A stretch of 64,000 bases of DNA. Source: Sphingobium sp. 15-1 (GTDB lineage: Bacteria; Pseudomonadota; Alphaproteobacteria; Sphingomonadales; Sphingomonadaceae). The DNA lies in NCBI RefSeq assembly GCF_013375535.1, contig NZ_JABXJG010000003.1, forward strand, positions 682,001 through 746,000, in the 5' to 3' direction. Shown piece after piece: positions 1 to 7,955 of the stretch. Both the position numbers and the translations under genes were made by a program. Within the stretch, counting starts at the first letter, position 1. Every line of letters starts with the position of its first letter. Below the pieces are notes generated by a model that made no database searches, was not told the DNA's origin, and saw only the letters and a list, made by a program, of their open reading frames with translations.

Positions 1-87
1 GCGGGGGATGACGATCGTTGGCGCGGGCGTGCTGCAGGTTCGCAAACTGCGCGATTTTGCTTTAGCGTGTCTCGCGCCGATGTCCCG

Positions 88-528
88 CTACAATTGCGCC
101 CTTGCCCATGCGACGATGGCTGGTTGCGGCATCGCACCCGATTGCCGGGCCACTTCGCGCCCGTTCGAGAACAGGATCATCGTGGGGATCGAGCGTATGC
201 CGTAGCGCGCGGCGATGCCCTGCTCGGCTTCCGTATCGAGCTTGCCCAAGCGCATATAGGGTTCAAGGTCGCGCGCCGCCCCGGCAAAAGCAGGCGCCAT
301 CTGACGGCAGGGGCCACACCAGGACGTCCAAAAATCAACAAGTAGAGGCACGCCGCTGCGACCGGCATGCGCATCGAAATTGGCGGCAGTCAGCGACACC
401 GGCTCGCCTGCGAAGAGTGGCTGCTTGCACCGCCCGCATATGCCACCAGCCTTCAATTTATCAGGTGGGACGCGGTTGGCGGCGCTGCAATGTGGGCAAA
501 CGATGATTAGAACTTTATCTTGGGTCAT
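88..528 (-). CDS. trxC: Thioredoxin 2 (TrxC-type)
   Basis: A 146-residue cytoplasmic thiol-disulfide oxidoreductase. The N-terminus carries a zinc-ribbon with two CxxC pairs (CPHC and CGRC, about residues 11-35), which separates TrxC from the shorter TrxA. The active site WCGPC sits in the thioredoxin fold at about residue 72, followed by the usual cis-proline segment SIPT. The reading frame is open further upstream, but I chose the ATG at 528 because the protein then begins directly before the zinc-ribbon, as in the family, and an AAGG-like ribosome site lies just upstream. Its role is reduction of oxidised protein thiols. It stands alone, transcribed away from the window edge. Function is clear; only the start is uncertain. 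Confidence 0.9.
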   Translation of the reverse strand: MTQDKVLIIVCPHCSAANRVPPDKLKAGGICGRCKQPLFAGEPVSLTAANFDAHAGRSGVPLLVDFWTSWCGPCRQMAPAFAGAARDLEPYMRLGKLDTEAEQGIAARYGIRSIPTMILFSNGREVARQSGAMPQPAIVAWARAQL

Positions 529-622
529 GAAACTGCCTTGCGCCCTCACGCTCGCGGAAGCGAGAGCCATAACCCTCCGGTCGCGATGGCCATTGAATAG
601 CGGCCTGTCCGCACCTGGGGAG

Positions 623-651
623 TATATATATATGCCGGCTGACGACTGCAA
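623..651 (-). promoter_or_regulatory. Candidate trxC promoter
   Basis: On the minus strand TTGCAG (646-651) and TATATA (623-628) are separated by 17 bases, about 95 bases before the trxC start. The -10 lies in a short TA-dinucleotide run. This is a match by eye to the sigma-70 pattern only. Confidence 0.3.
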
Positions 652-688
652 AGGGTCGACCTTGGAAGCGGCGTCAAAACGATGACCT

Positions 689-1516
689 TCAAACATCGCG
701 GCCAGCTTCAAGAAAGGCCTTCAGGCGGCCGGCAACTTCGAGATTCGCGGGGTTGTAGACCATCATAACCAGATCCCGCCGTCCTTCGACGGAGAAAGTG
801 GAAAATTCCAACTCGATTGGCCCTATCTCAGGATGTTGCAGACGCTTCACGCCTTCGCCGTGCCCGACAACCTCATTGTCACGCCACATTGCCGCGAATT
901 CGGGGCTCATGAGGGATAGCTCATCGACGAGTTGACGGATTTCTGCGCCAGCGCCCGCTCGTGCGGCATCTGCCCGGAATGCACCGACCACAAAACGCGC
1001 AACGCTATACCAATCCTCCTGTGCCGTCTTCACCCGGGAGTCGGAGAACATCAGGCGCAAGATGTTGCGTTCCTGCCGCGAAAGGCTGGAATAGTCGGTC
1101 AAGATTGTTGCGGCAGCTCTGTTCCATGCCACGACGTCCCAAGTCGCCGTCCGGATGATCGCTGGACTGACGGGGATGGCATCGAGCACGCGCTGTAACC
1201 GCGGCGAGATGCCTTCCGGCTCACTATAGCGCGATTCCGGTGGATGACCGAATGCAAGAATATGAAGATGTTCCCGTTCCGGCTCGGTCAGCATCATTCC
1301 CGTCGCGATGCGCTCGATCACATCTGCGGAAGGCGCTCCGCCACGGCCCTGTTCGAGCCAAGTGTACCAGGTCGCGCTGATATTGGCGCGTTGCGCCACT
1401 TCTTCCCGGCGAAGGCCCGGCGTCCGGCGGCGATTGGTCGAAAAGCCGAACGTTGCCGGATCAAGCCGCATACGGCGGTCGCGCAGGAATAGGCCGAGGG
1501 CGTTGTCGATCTCCAC
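689..1516 (-). CDS. XRE regulator with MmyB-like ligand domain
   Basis: A 275-residue transcription factor. Residues about 8-75 form an XRE helix-turn-helix with the LRREEVAQRANIS segment typical of this family. The rest matches the MmyB-like PAS-related ligand domain (VVAWNRAAATIL and the C-terminal LVMMVYNP segment). The start is GTG at 1516. It is divergent from the SDR gene at 1616 with about 100 bases between them, and in this family such regulators commonly control the adjacent oxidoreductase. That link is inference from arrangement. The ligand is unknown. Confidence 0.85.
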   Translation of the reverse strand: MEIDNALGLFLRDRRMRLDPATFGFSTNRRRTPGLRREEVAQRANISATWYTWLEQGRGGAPSADVIERIATGMMLTEPEREHLHILAFGHPPESRYSEPEGISPRLQRVLDAIPVSPAIIRTATWDVVAWNRAAATILTDYSSLSRQERNILRLMFSDSRVKTAQEDWYSVARFVVGAFRADAARAGAGAEIRQLVDELSLMSPEFAAMWRDNEVVGHGEGVKRLQHPEIGPIELEFSTFSVEGRRDLVMMVYNPANLEVAGRLKAFLEAGRDV

Positions 1517-1615
1517 CAGAGGTCCAGCCTGTTTGGATTTATACTATGATAAGATCACTACTTTAACAGGAAAATGTGCGGGCGGATAGAGGCTCCGAAC
1601 AATGTCGGAGTATCG

Positions 1616-2518
1616 ATGATGCGTATTTTCCTCACGGGTGCGACCGGTTTCATAGGGTCGCGCATAGTGCCTGACCTGCTGGCCGCTGGGCATGAGGTGC
1701 TCGGCCTAACGCGATCCGAAACGGGAGCAGCGTTTCTCGTTGCGGCGGGTGCAGAGGTGCATCGCGGTACGCTGGAGGATCTGGACAGTATCCGCGCCGG
1801 TGCCGCCAACGCCGACGCTGTGATACACACCGCCTTCGATCATGATTTCTCCAACTTCATCGCAAATTGTGAGAAGGATCGGCGTGTGATCGAGGCGCTG
1901 GGGGCAGTGCTAAAAGGGAGCGACCGTCCGCTTCTCATCACCTCGGGAACGGGCATCGGGGCACCAGGCGACGGCACGCCTGCTGTGGAGGATGTGGTGA
2001 ACCTTCATCATCCCAACCCGCGCATCGCTTCGGAACTAGCTGGACAGGCATTACTGGAGAAAGGCGTCAATGTCTCGGTCATGCGACTGCCGCAGGTACA
2101 TGATGCAGTTAAGCAGGGCCTCATCACACCCTATATCCAGATGGCGCGGGAGAAAGGAGGCGTGGCCTATATTGGCGAAGGCGGCAACCGCTGGCCTGCC
2201 GCCCACGTCCTCGACGTGGCCAAGCTCTATGTGCTTGCTATCGACCGTAGGCAGGCTGGCGCACGCTATCATGCTGTCGCTGAGGAAGGCATATCCGCTC
2301 GCGCGATTGCGGAGGTCGTGGGGGTGGGCCTGGGCCTGCCGGTCATCTCCTTGCCTCCGGAAGCGGCACCGGACCACTTCGGTTGGTTTGCCATGTTCGC
2401 TGGACTCGACATGCCTGCGTCGAGCGAGAAGACGCGCGCGTTACTGGATTGGCAACCCGTCGGTCCCGATATGCTCACCGATCTCAGGGCGATGGATTAC
2501 GCCGCGATACCGGCTTGA
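1616..2518 (+). CDS. NAD(P)-dependent epimerase/SDR (extended type)
   Basis: About 300 residues, with the N-terminal nucleotide fold GATGFIGSR and an extended-SDR layout. It resembles the small-NAD(P)-binding or epimerase-like reductases often found beside MmyB-type regulators. I start it at the ATG at 1616 rather than at 1574 because GGAG precedes it at suitable spacing and the protein then begins right at the Rossmann strand. It is divergent from the regulator at 689-1516, which may repress it. The substrate cannot be read from the sequence. Confidence 0.8.
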   Translation: MMRIFLTGATGFIGSRIVPDLLAAGHEVLGLTRSETGAAFLVAAGAEVHRGTLEDLDSIRAGAANADAVIHTAFDHDFSNFIANCEKDRRVIEALGAVLKGSDRPLLITSGTGIGAPGDGTPAVEDVVNLHHPNPRIASELAGQALLEKGVNVSVMRLPQVHDAVKQGLITPYIQMAREKGGVAYIGEGGNRWPAAHVLDVAKLYVLAIDRRQAGARYHAVAEEGISARAIAEVVGVGLGLPVISLPPEAAPDHFGWFAMFAGLDMPASSEKTRALLDWQPVGPDMLTDLRAMDYAAIPA

Positions 2519-2679
2519 GGGACTGGATGGGAGTGAGTTGGATCGGCGGACACCCTCCAATTCTTGCATTGCGCTGTCTGACGAGCGTCTGTTTTGGGGA
2601 AACAGGATTTGACAGCTCTATGGCTTCTTGGGTCGACGCCAGCGCGCTGTCCGTGCTGCTGCTGCTAATGTATGCCACC

Positions 2680-2707
2680 TTGCTTCTGTCCTCATTATTC
2701 CTTATCT
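2680..2707 (+). promoter_or_regulatory. Candidate parDE promoter
   Basis: TTGCTT (2680-2685) and TTATCT (2702-2707) are 16 bases apart and end about 20 bases before the ParD start. This is a plausible but unproven sigma-70 pair in the non-coding stretch 2519-2728, where I see no gene. Confidence 0.25.
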
Positions 2708-2728
2708 TGTGGACAGGAGACTGGTCTT

Positions 2729-2986
2729 ATGTCTAAACCCATGACTTTAAATGTACGCGTCAGCGGCTCTCTCAGCGATTTTGTGTCCGCTAACATCGGC
2801 GAGGCAGGGGCCTATGAAAATGTGAGCGAGTATGTTCGAGACCTGATTCGTCGGGACAAGGAACGGGTCGAGAGCGAACGGTTGGCGCTCTTGAAGGCCG
2901 AGTTGACCGCCGCATTTGCCGTACCAGAGAGCGAATATCTGCCGCTTGATGCGGACGCAATTATTGCCCGTAACGCTCGCAACTAA
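2729..2986 (+). CDS. parD: Type II antitoxin, ParD family
   Basis: An 85-residue protein with an N-terminal ribbon-helix-helix DNA-binding segment (TLNVRVSGSLSDFV, then YENVSEYVRDLIRRD), followed by a charged C-terminal region that in this family wraps the toxin. AGGAGA precedes the ATG at 2729 by nine bases. The ParE-type gene begins six bases after its stop, the normal antitoxin-first order. It should neutralise ParE and repress its own operon. Confidence 0.88.
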   Translation: MSKPMTLNVRVSGSLSDFVSANIGEAGAYENVSEYVRDLIRRDKERVESERLALLKAELTAAFAVPESEYLPLDADAIIARNARN

Positions 2987-2991
2987 GCCTC

Positions 2992-3306
2992 ATGATCAGT
3001 TATCGCGTGCAGCGCGCCGCCGGCCGCCGGATAGATGACATTTACAACTATACACGCGAGCAATGGGGACAGGATCAGGCTGACCGTTATATTCGCGGCC
3101 TTTTTGCTCGCTTTGAAGATATTGCCGAACGCCGCATTGCCTGGCGGGATGTCCCCCGGGGACTCGGCGTCGAAGGCTTCTATTGCCGGTATGAGCATCA
3201 TTATGTCTATTGGCGTGTCTTGTCCGATGGTGCCGTTGGTATTGTCACCGTTTTGCATGAGCGCATGCATCAGATCGAGCGTTTCCGAGAGGATGCGCCG
3301 AATTGA
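2992..3306 (+). CDS. parE: Type II toxin, RelE/ParE family
   Basis: A 104-residue protein with the compact RelE/ParE fold: N-terminal helix pair (RAAGRRIDDIYNYTREQWG), the central strand YRYEHHYVYWRV-like segment and a terminal HERMHQIERF. ParE toxins act on DNA gyrase, while some relatives cut mRNA, and the sequence alone does not decide between them. It is six bases downstream of its ParD partner and looks complete. Confidence 0.88.
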   Translation: MISYRVQRAAGRRIDDIYNYTREQWGQDQADRYIRGLFARFEDIAERRIAWRDVPRGLGVEGFYCRYEHHYVYWRVLSDGAVGIVTVLHERMHQIERFREDAPN

Positions 3307-3508
3307 TCCCTTGCCGTGTCGAGTTGGATTCCAGTGATCTTCCGATGATCGCAGCCTAAACCGTCGGTCCTCTGCTGGGATCGCAATTTACCTCCTTCGA
3401 TGTCGCCTTCGGGTCGTTCTAGTGGGGGGATTTTAGGGTGTTGCCCACCGAGATTGGATCGCTGCCAGTTGGCGCAACAATCTTGCCAAATTGCTTATGC
3501 AGTTGGCC

Positions 3509-3776
3509 ATGAGCACGATGAACATCTCATTGCCTGATACGCTCAAAGCTTTCGTGGTGCTTCGTTGAATCGCTCGAAGCGGTTTATCGCGTGATTACGG
3601 AGCATCCCGGCGCTGGCTCGCTGCGCTACGCGCACGAGTTGAGCTTGCCGGATTTGCGTCATCGCCGGCTCGCCCGCTGGACTTTGGAAAACAGCTTTCG
3701 TGCCGCTCTACACCGAGGCCGCACATGCTCTTGGGCCGTCTCCGGGCCGGACAAAGCGCAGGGCTGTTGCATTTAA
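3509..3776 (+). pseudogene. Collapsed second parDE locus
   Basis: A remnant in which the first 16 residues of a ParD (MSTMNISLPDTLKAFV, from the ATG at 3509, closed by a stop at 3568) run almost at once into the middle of a ParE. From 3561 another frame reads FVESLEAVYRV, then GAGSLRYAHELSLPDLR. Both parts match the intact pair at 53.3-53.8 kb (MSTMNISLPDALKAFV, and FIDALEQAYTF with SHELNLPGLR). The upstream TCTTGCCAAATT is also shared with that locus. The ParD C-terminus and ParE N-terminus are deleted, and the ParE 3-prime end is degraded. It should not make a working toxin or antitoxin. The 3307-3508 stretch before it holds nothing I recognise. Confidence 0.75.
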
Positions 3777-3777
3777 T

Positions 3778-3791
3778 TAATTGATCGATTA
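3778..3791. promoter_or_regulatory. Palindromic operator, site 1
   Basis: TAATTGATCGATTA, an inverted repeat with six of seven pairs, 49 bases before the acyl-CoA dehydrogenase that opens the first operon. It belongs to the set whose best member is at 14998-15011 and is probably bound by the TetR protein at 21441. Confidence 0.6.
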
Positions 3792-3839
3792 GTGTTCTGT
3801 CATAGGCAAGGGTTGAACCCTACTGTGTGGGCGAGGCAG

Positions 3840-4979
3840 ATGAATTTCGAATTTGACAGCGCGCAGCGGCAATTGGGGGAGGAGGCACGGCGGTTTCTTG
3901 TCTCGCGCTCGCCGTCGGCGGATGTCCGTTGCGTGCTGGAGGGGGAGCAGCCCTATCAGACGGAGCTTTGGCGCGAGCTGGGCGAAATGGGTTTCACCGG
4001 GGCGGCCATCGCGGAGGAATATGGCGGCTCCGGATTCGGCTATCTCGAGCTGTGCGTACTTGCGCAGGAAATAGGTCGGGCGATGGCCGCAGTGCCTTTC
4101 AGTTCGACTGTTTACCTGTTCGCGGAACTCATCAAGGCGGCAGGAACCGAGGCGCAAAAGCAGGCCTGGCTGCCACGGGTGGCGGGTGCCGGTCTGATCG
4201 GGACAGTTGCCTGGGCGGAAGGGCCGGGCGCATTCACGCCGGAATGCGTGACGACCGTGGCGATCGGCGGTCACCTGAATGGCTCGAAGACGCCCGTGCT
4301 TGATGGCTCCATCGCCGGCGCGGCGATCGTGATCGCCCGGGAACATGACGATCCTGCGGAGCTGTCGCTCTTCCTGGTAGAGCTCGCCTCTTCCGGCGTG
4401 TCGAGAACCGCGCTGGAGTCCATTGACCCGACGAGGGGCCTTGCCGCGCTGACGTTCGATCATGTGCCGGCGGAACGGCTGGGCGCGCGCGGAGCCGGGC
4501 TCAGCCTGTTGGCGGACGTGTTCGACAGGGCGGCCGTCCTTGTCGCCTTCGAGCAGATCGGCGGTGCGGAGCGCGCGCTCGAGATGGCGTGCGAGTTCTC
4601 ACGCATGCGATTCGCCTTCGGTCGCGCGATCGGTTCGTTCCAGGCGCTGAAGCACCTGATGGCTGACATGTATGTCAGTACCGTGCTGGCCCGTGCCAAC
4701 GCCTATTATGGCGCCTGGGCGCTGTCGGCCAACGCGTCGGTGCTGCCGGAGGCGGCGGCGTTCGCGCGGGTGGCGGCGACGCAATCCTACCAGCAGTGCG
4801 CAAAGGACAATATCCAGGTCCATGGCGGCATGGGCTTCACCTGGGAAGCCGACTGCCATCTCCATTATCGCCGGTCGAACCTCCTCGCCCTGATGCTTGG
4901 TGGCGCGAGCGAGTGGGAGGGCAAACTCATTGCCAAGCTGAGGGCGGAGCCCGCCTCGGTCGAGAAAATTCCAGCATAG
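3840..4979 (+). CDS. Acyl-CoA dehydrogenase, probable non-catalytic partner subunit
   Basis: A 379-residue FAD-dependent acyl-CoA dehydrogenase fold. It has the N-terminal helical domain, the central beta domain (GTVAWAEGPGAF) and the C-terminal segments RFAFGRAIGSFQALKH and QVHGGMGFTWEADCHLHYRR. The place where most family members carry the catalytic glutamate (YEGT or EGGT) here reads LGGASEWEG, so the usual base seems absent. In actinobacterial steroid degradation such subunits pair with a catalytic homologue as heterotetramers. The gene at 7956 keeps EGGT and is a likely partner; this is inference. It is the first gene of an operon of at least five, with operator site 1 upstream. I start at 3840, not 3792, because the family N-terminus begins there. 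Confidence 0.85.
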   Translation: MNFEFDSAQRQLGEEARRFLVSRSPSADVRCVLEGEQPYQTELWRELGEMGFTGAAIAEEYGGSGFGYLELCVLAQEIGRAMAAVPFSSTVYLFAELIKAAGTEAQKQAWLPRVAGAGLIGTVAWAEGPGAFTPECVTTVAIGGHLNGSKTPVLDGSIAGAAIVIAREHDDPAELSLFLVELASSGVSRTALESIDPTRGLAALTFDHVPAERLGARGAGLSLLADVFDRAAVLVAFEQIGGAERALEMACEFSRMRFAFGRAIGSFQALKHLMADMYVSTVLARANAYYGAWALSANASVLPEAAAFARVAATQSYQQCAKDNIQVHGGMGFTWEADCHLHYRRSNLLALMLGGASEWEGKLIAKLRAEPASVEKIPA

Positions 4980-4992
4980 AAGAGGGATCGCG

Positions 4993-5889
4993 GTGAGGAC
5001 CGAATATGATACTTTGTATATCGACCGCGTTGGCACGGAAGGTCGTGTCGCCCGGATCACGCTGAACCGACCCGAGAAGCTTAACGCGATTTCCCCCCAC
5101 ATGATGGGGGAGCTGGACGCAGCGCTCCACGACCTTGAACTGGACCGAACGGCGCGAGTGGTGATTTTGCGGGGGGCAGGGCGCTGCTTCAGCACTGGCC
5201 ACGACATTTCGGGCCCGGGTCAAAATGCGGCATCGCCCCGCAACCCTGAAATGAGCGGCACCAAATACACAGAGGACGGGCGTCCGCTGACGATGAACTT
5301 TCGCACGATGCTGCACGCGGGCACGGACATTCAGATGTACATGTGGCGCATGGCGAAGGTCACAATCGTCCAGGCGCACGGTTTTTGCCTGGCCGGAGGG
5401 ATGGAGTTCGCGATGATGGCGGACCTCGTCACGGCGTCGGAGGACTGCCTGTTCGGGCATCCGGGCCACCGGGCCATCGGCGTTGCGCGCAATGGCAATA
5501 TCCTTCCGCTGGTGATCGGCATGCGCAAGGCGAAGGAGCTTTTCTTCACCGGCGATGCGATCGATGGCCGGGCCGCCGAGGAGCTTGGAATGATCAACTA
5601 TGCCTGGCCAGAAGCCGAGTTGGAGGATCGCACCATCGCGTTTGCAGACAGAATCGCGAATCTCAGCGCCGACTTCCTGGCCGGTTTGAAGACAGCGGCC
5701 AATGCCTTCTACGAAAATATGGGCATTCAGTCGTCCGTCTCGACCTGCACTCTGACGGATGCGGCCCTGGCCAACAGCGAATCCGCCTATGAATGGTGGA
5801 GCAAGCTCGATGAATTGGGCGTGCGGGAAGCGGTGCGATGGCGCGATACGGGGTATGGGGACTATTCTGCCGGCAGCAGCAAGAAGTGA
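4993..5889 (+). CDS. Enoyl-CoA hydratase/isomerase family protein
   Basis: A 298-residue crotonase-fold protein. It shows ITLNRPEKLNAIS near the N-terminus, the oxyanion-hole segments GRCFSTGHDISG and AHGFCLAGGMEFAMMADLV, and a C-terminal extension. It should hydrate or isomerise an enoyl-CoA made by the neighbouring acyl-CoA dehydrogenases. The insert between the first oxyanion segment and the second is longer than in short-chain hydratases, so substrate and exact reaction are open. The start is GTG at 4993 with GAGGG at good spacing, 13 bases after the previous stop, so it is co-transcribed. Confidence 0.85.
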   Translation: MRTEYDTLYIDRVGTEGRVARITLNRPEKLNAISPHMMGELDAALHDLELDRTARVVILRGAGRCFSTGHDISGPGQNAASPRNPEMSGTKYTEDGRPLTMNFRTMLHAGTDIQMYMWRMAKVTIVQAHGFCLAGGMEFAMMADLVTASEDCLFGHPGHRAIGVARNGNILPLVIGMRKAKELFFTGDAIDGRAAEELGMINYAWPEAELEDRTIAFADRIANLSADFLAGLKTAANAFYENMGIQSSVSTCTLTDAALANSESAYEWWSKLDELGVREAVRWRDTGYGDYSAGSSKK

Positions 5890-5976
5890 TCCCCGGTTAT
5901 CGGGATCAACGACAATAACGACTTGGATGGGGTGTTAGATGGAACGGATGGCCACTTTGAACTCGGGACATGCAGC

Positions 5977-7920
5977 ATGAACACGACCGAGTTGCGCGAA
6001 GCGCTCGATTACGCAAATGTGCCGACATTGCTGCTCTTGCTCTATCAACTGACGGGCGAAAGCCGCTGGCTGGAGGCGCCCTATCTGCCCACGCCGATGC
6101 TTGGCTTCACCGATCATGACACGGGTGGCTTGTCGGACGACATTCAAGCGGAGGTGCGGGCCGCGGCGCTGGAGGCGATCGAGGCGTGGAAGGACGGCAA
6201 GCCCATAGCCGTGCCGCAGCCCTCGGCAGAAACGATCAACAGGATGCTGAGCGTGTCCACTGGCGACCCCATCCCTGAGCGCTATTCGGAAATGGTCGAC
6301 GATACACTGCGTCTCGCTTCGCGGCTGGCGCAGGCGAAGACTCCAGCGACGTCGGACACGGGCTTCAAAGCCATCGTCATCGGGGCGGGAGCCTCGGGCC
6401 TTGCCGCCGCCATCCGGCTGCAGGATCTGGGCATAGCCTATACGATTCTGGAAAAGACCGGGAAGGTAGGCGGCACCTGGGTGGCGAACCGCTATCCTGG
6501 GGTGGGCGTGGATACCCCGAACCACCATTATTCGTTCAGTTTCTCCAATCATGACTGGACCCGCTATTTCTGTCATGGCGCGGAACTGCGCGACTATCTT
6601 CAGAAGGTCGCCCGGGATTTCAACATCCAAAGCCAGATTCAGTTCGACACCGAGGTGTTGGAACTTGAGTGGCAGGATGCGGACCAGGAGTGGGAGGTTC
6701 AGGTCCGGCGAGCCGGTTCGGACGCGGTCGAGGTGATGCGCGCAAATGTCGTCATCAGTGCCGTCGGTATCTTCAGCCCCGCCAGGCTACCGGCGATCAA
6801 GGGGCTGGACGTTTTCAAGGGCGTCATGGCGCACACGGCGGAATGGCCCGAACATCTGGATCTGGATGGCAAGGATGTCGTGGTTGTCGGTAGCGGGGCC
6901 AGCGCCATGCAACTGGTTCCGGCCATCGTTGACAAGGTCAAGTCGCTGACGCTGATCCAGCGCACGCCGCAATGGTCGGCGCCCATGGACGAGAAGTTCC
7001 GGGGGGTGATTGCTGAACCGCTGCGCCGCCTGTTTCAAGAGGTGCCGCTCTACACCACTCTCTACCGCATGCGTATCGGCTGGATGGTCAACGACCGCTT
7101 CTATGCCCAGATTCACAAGGATCCGAACTGGGGTCATCCGGAGCGCTCACTCAATGCGGAAAATGATGCCATCAGGCAGCAGCTCGCGGACTACACCATC
7201 GCCCAGTTGGGCGACCGTAGGGATCTGATCGACAAGCTGGTCCCGAATTACCCGCCCTTTGGCAAGCGGTTGCTGGTCGATCATGGCTGGGTGCCGGCGC
7301 TGATCAAGCCCAATGTCACGGTCGTGAACGAGGGCGTCGCTGAATTGCGGGAGGATCGCGTCGTGACCACTTCCGGCCAGGAGATCGTTGCGGATGCGGT
7401 CCTCTTCGCGACCGGTTACGATGTGCAGCGCTTCCTTTCGACGCTCACTGTCGTGGGGCGGTCCGGAACCACATTGCGGGCGCTGTGGGGCGATGACGAT
7501 GGCAAGGCTTTCCTTGGCGCCGCCATTCCGGATTTCCCCAACTTTTTCTGTATTTACGGTCCGAACACCCAAACCGGCCACGGTGGAAGCCTGATCGGAC
7601 TGGTCGAGCACCAGATGAATTTCATCGCCAGTGCGATCGAACAGATGGTTGAGAATGATATCGGAACGCTTGAGATCAAGCGCGACGCTCTCGACGGCTT
7701 CATCAATATGATCGACAGCATGCACGAAAAGCTGGTTTGGACCCATCCCGGCGTCGATAGCTATTATCGCAATTCGAAGGGCAGGGTGGTCATCACCACG
7801 CCTTTCTCGACCTTCGAATTCTGGAACCGCACCAAGGCGGCCGATCTCAGCCTGTTCGACTGCGAAAAGCGGAAAGCCTCGGGAAAACAAGTCTCTCCGG
7901 CGATCGCGGAACAGTCATAA
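5977..7920 (+). CDS. Baeyer-Villiger monooxygenase (HAPMO-like)
   Basis: A type I Baeyer-Villiger monooxygenase of 647 residues: FAD and NADPH-dependent insertion of one oxygen next to a ketone, giving an ester or lactone. It has two Rossmann motifs (GAGASG near residue 136 and GSGASA near 305) and between them the family fingerprint FKGVMAHTAEWP (280-291). The first ~125 residues are the extra helical domain seen in 4-hydroxyacetophenone monooxygenase and relatives, and the total length also fits that group (about 640). Start 5977 gives the family N-terminus MNTTELREAL; the open frame reaches 5923. In this operon it probably turns a cyclic or aryl ketone into a lactone or ester for the two SMP-30 lactonases in the cluster. 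Substrate unknown. Confidence 0.9.
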   Translation: MNTTELREALDYANVPTLLLLLYQLTGESRWLEAPYLPTPMLGFTDHDTGGLSDDIQAEVRAAALEAIEAWKDGKPIAVPQPSAETINRMLSVSTGDPIPERYSEMVDDTLRLASRLAQAKTPATSDTGFKAIVIGAGASGLAAAIRLQDLGIAYTILEKTGKVGGTWVANRYPGVGVDTPNHHYSFSFSNHDWTRYFCHGAELRDYLQKVARDFNIQSQIQFDTEVLELEWQDADQEWEVQVRRAGSDAVEVMRANVVISAVGIFSPARLPAIKGLDVFKGVMAHTAEWPEHLDLDGKDVVVVGSGASAMQLVPAIVDKVKSLTLIQRTPQWSAPMDEKFRGVIAEPLRRLFQEVPLYTTLYRMRIGWMVNDRFYAQIHKDPNWGHPERSLNAENDAIRQQLADYTIAQLGDRRDLIDKLVPNYPPFGKRLLVDHGWVPALIKPNVTVVNEGVAELREDRVVTTSGQEIVADAVLFATGYDVQRFLSTLTVVGRSGTTLRALWGDDDGKAFLGAAIPDFPNFFCIYGPNTQTGHGGSLIGLVEHQMNFIASAIEQMVENDIGTLEIKRDALDGFINMIDSMHEKLVWTHPGVDSYYRNSKGRVVITTPFSTFEFWNRTKAADLSLFDCEKRKASGKQVSPAIAEQS

Positions 7921-7955
7921 TATGCGAACGTCCTGTTTGACGGGTGGGAAAAAAA

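Noticed and set aside
1..87. Gene at the left edge
   Set aside because: The short frames there have no motif; only the 3-prime flank of trxC is visible.
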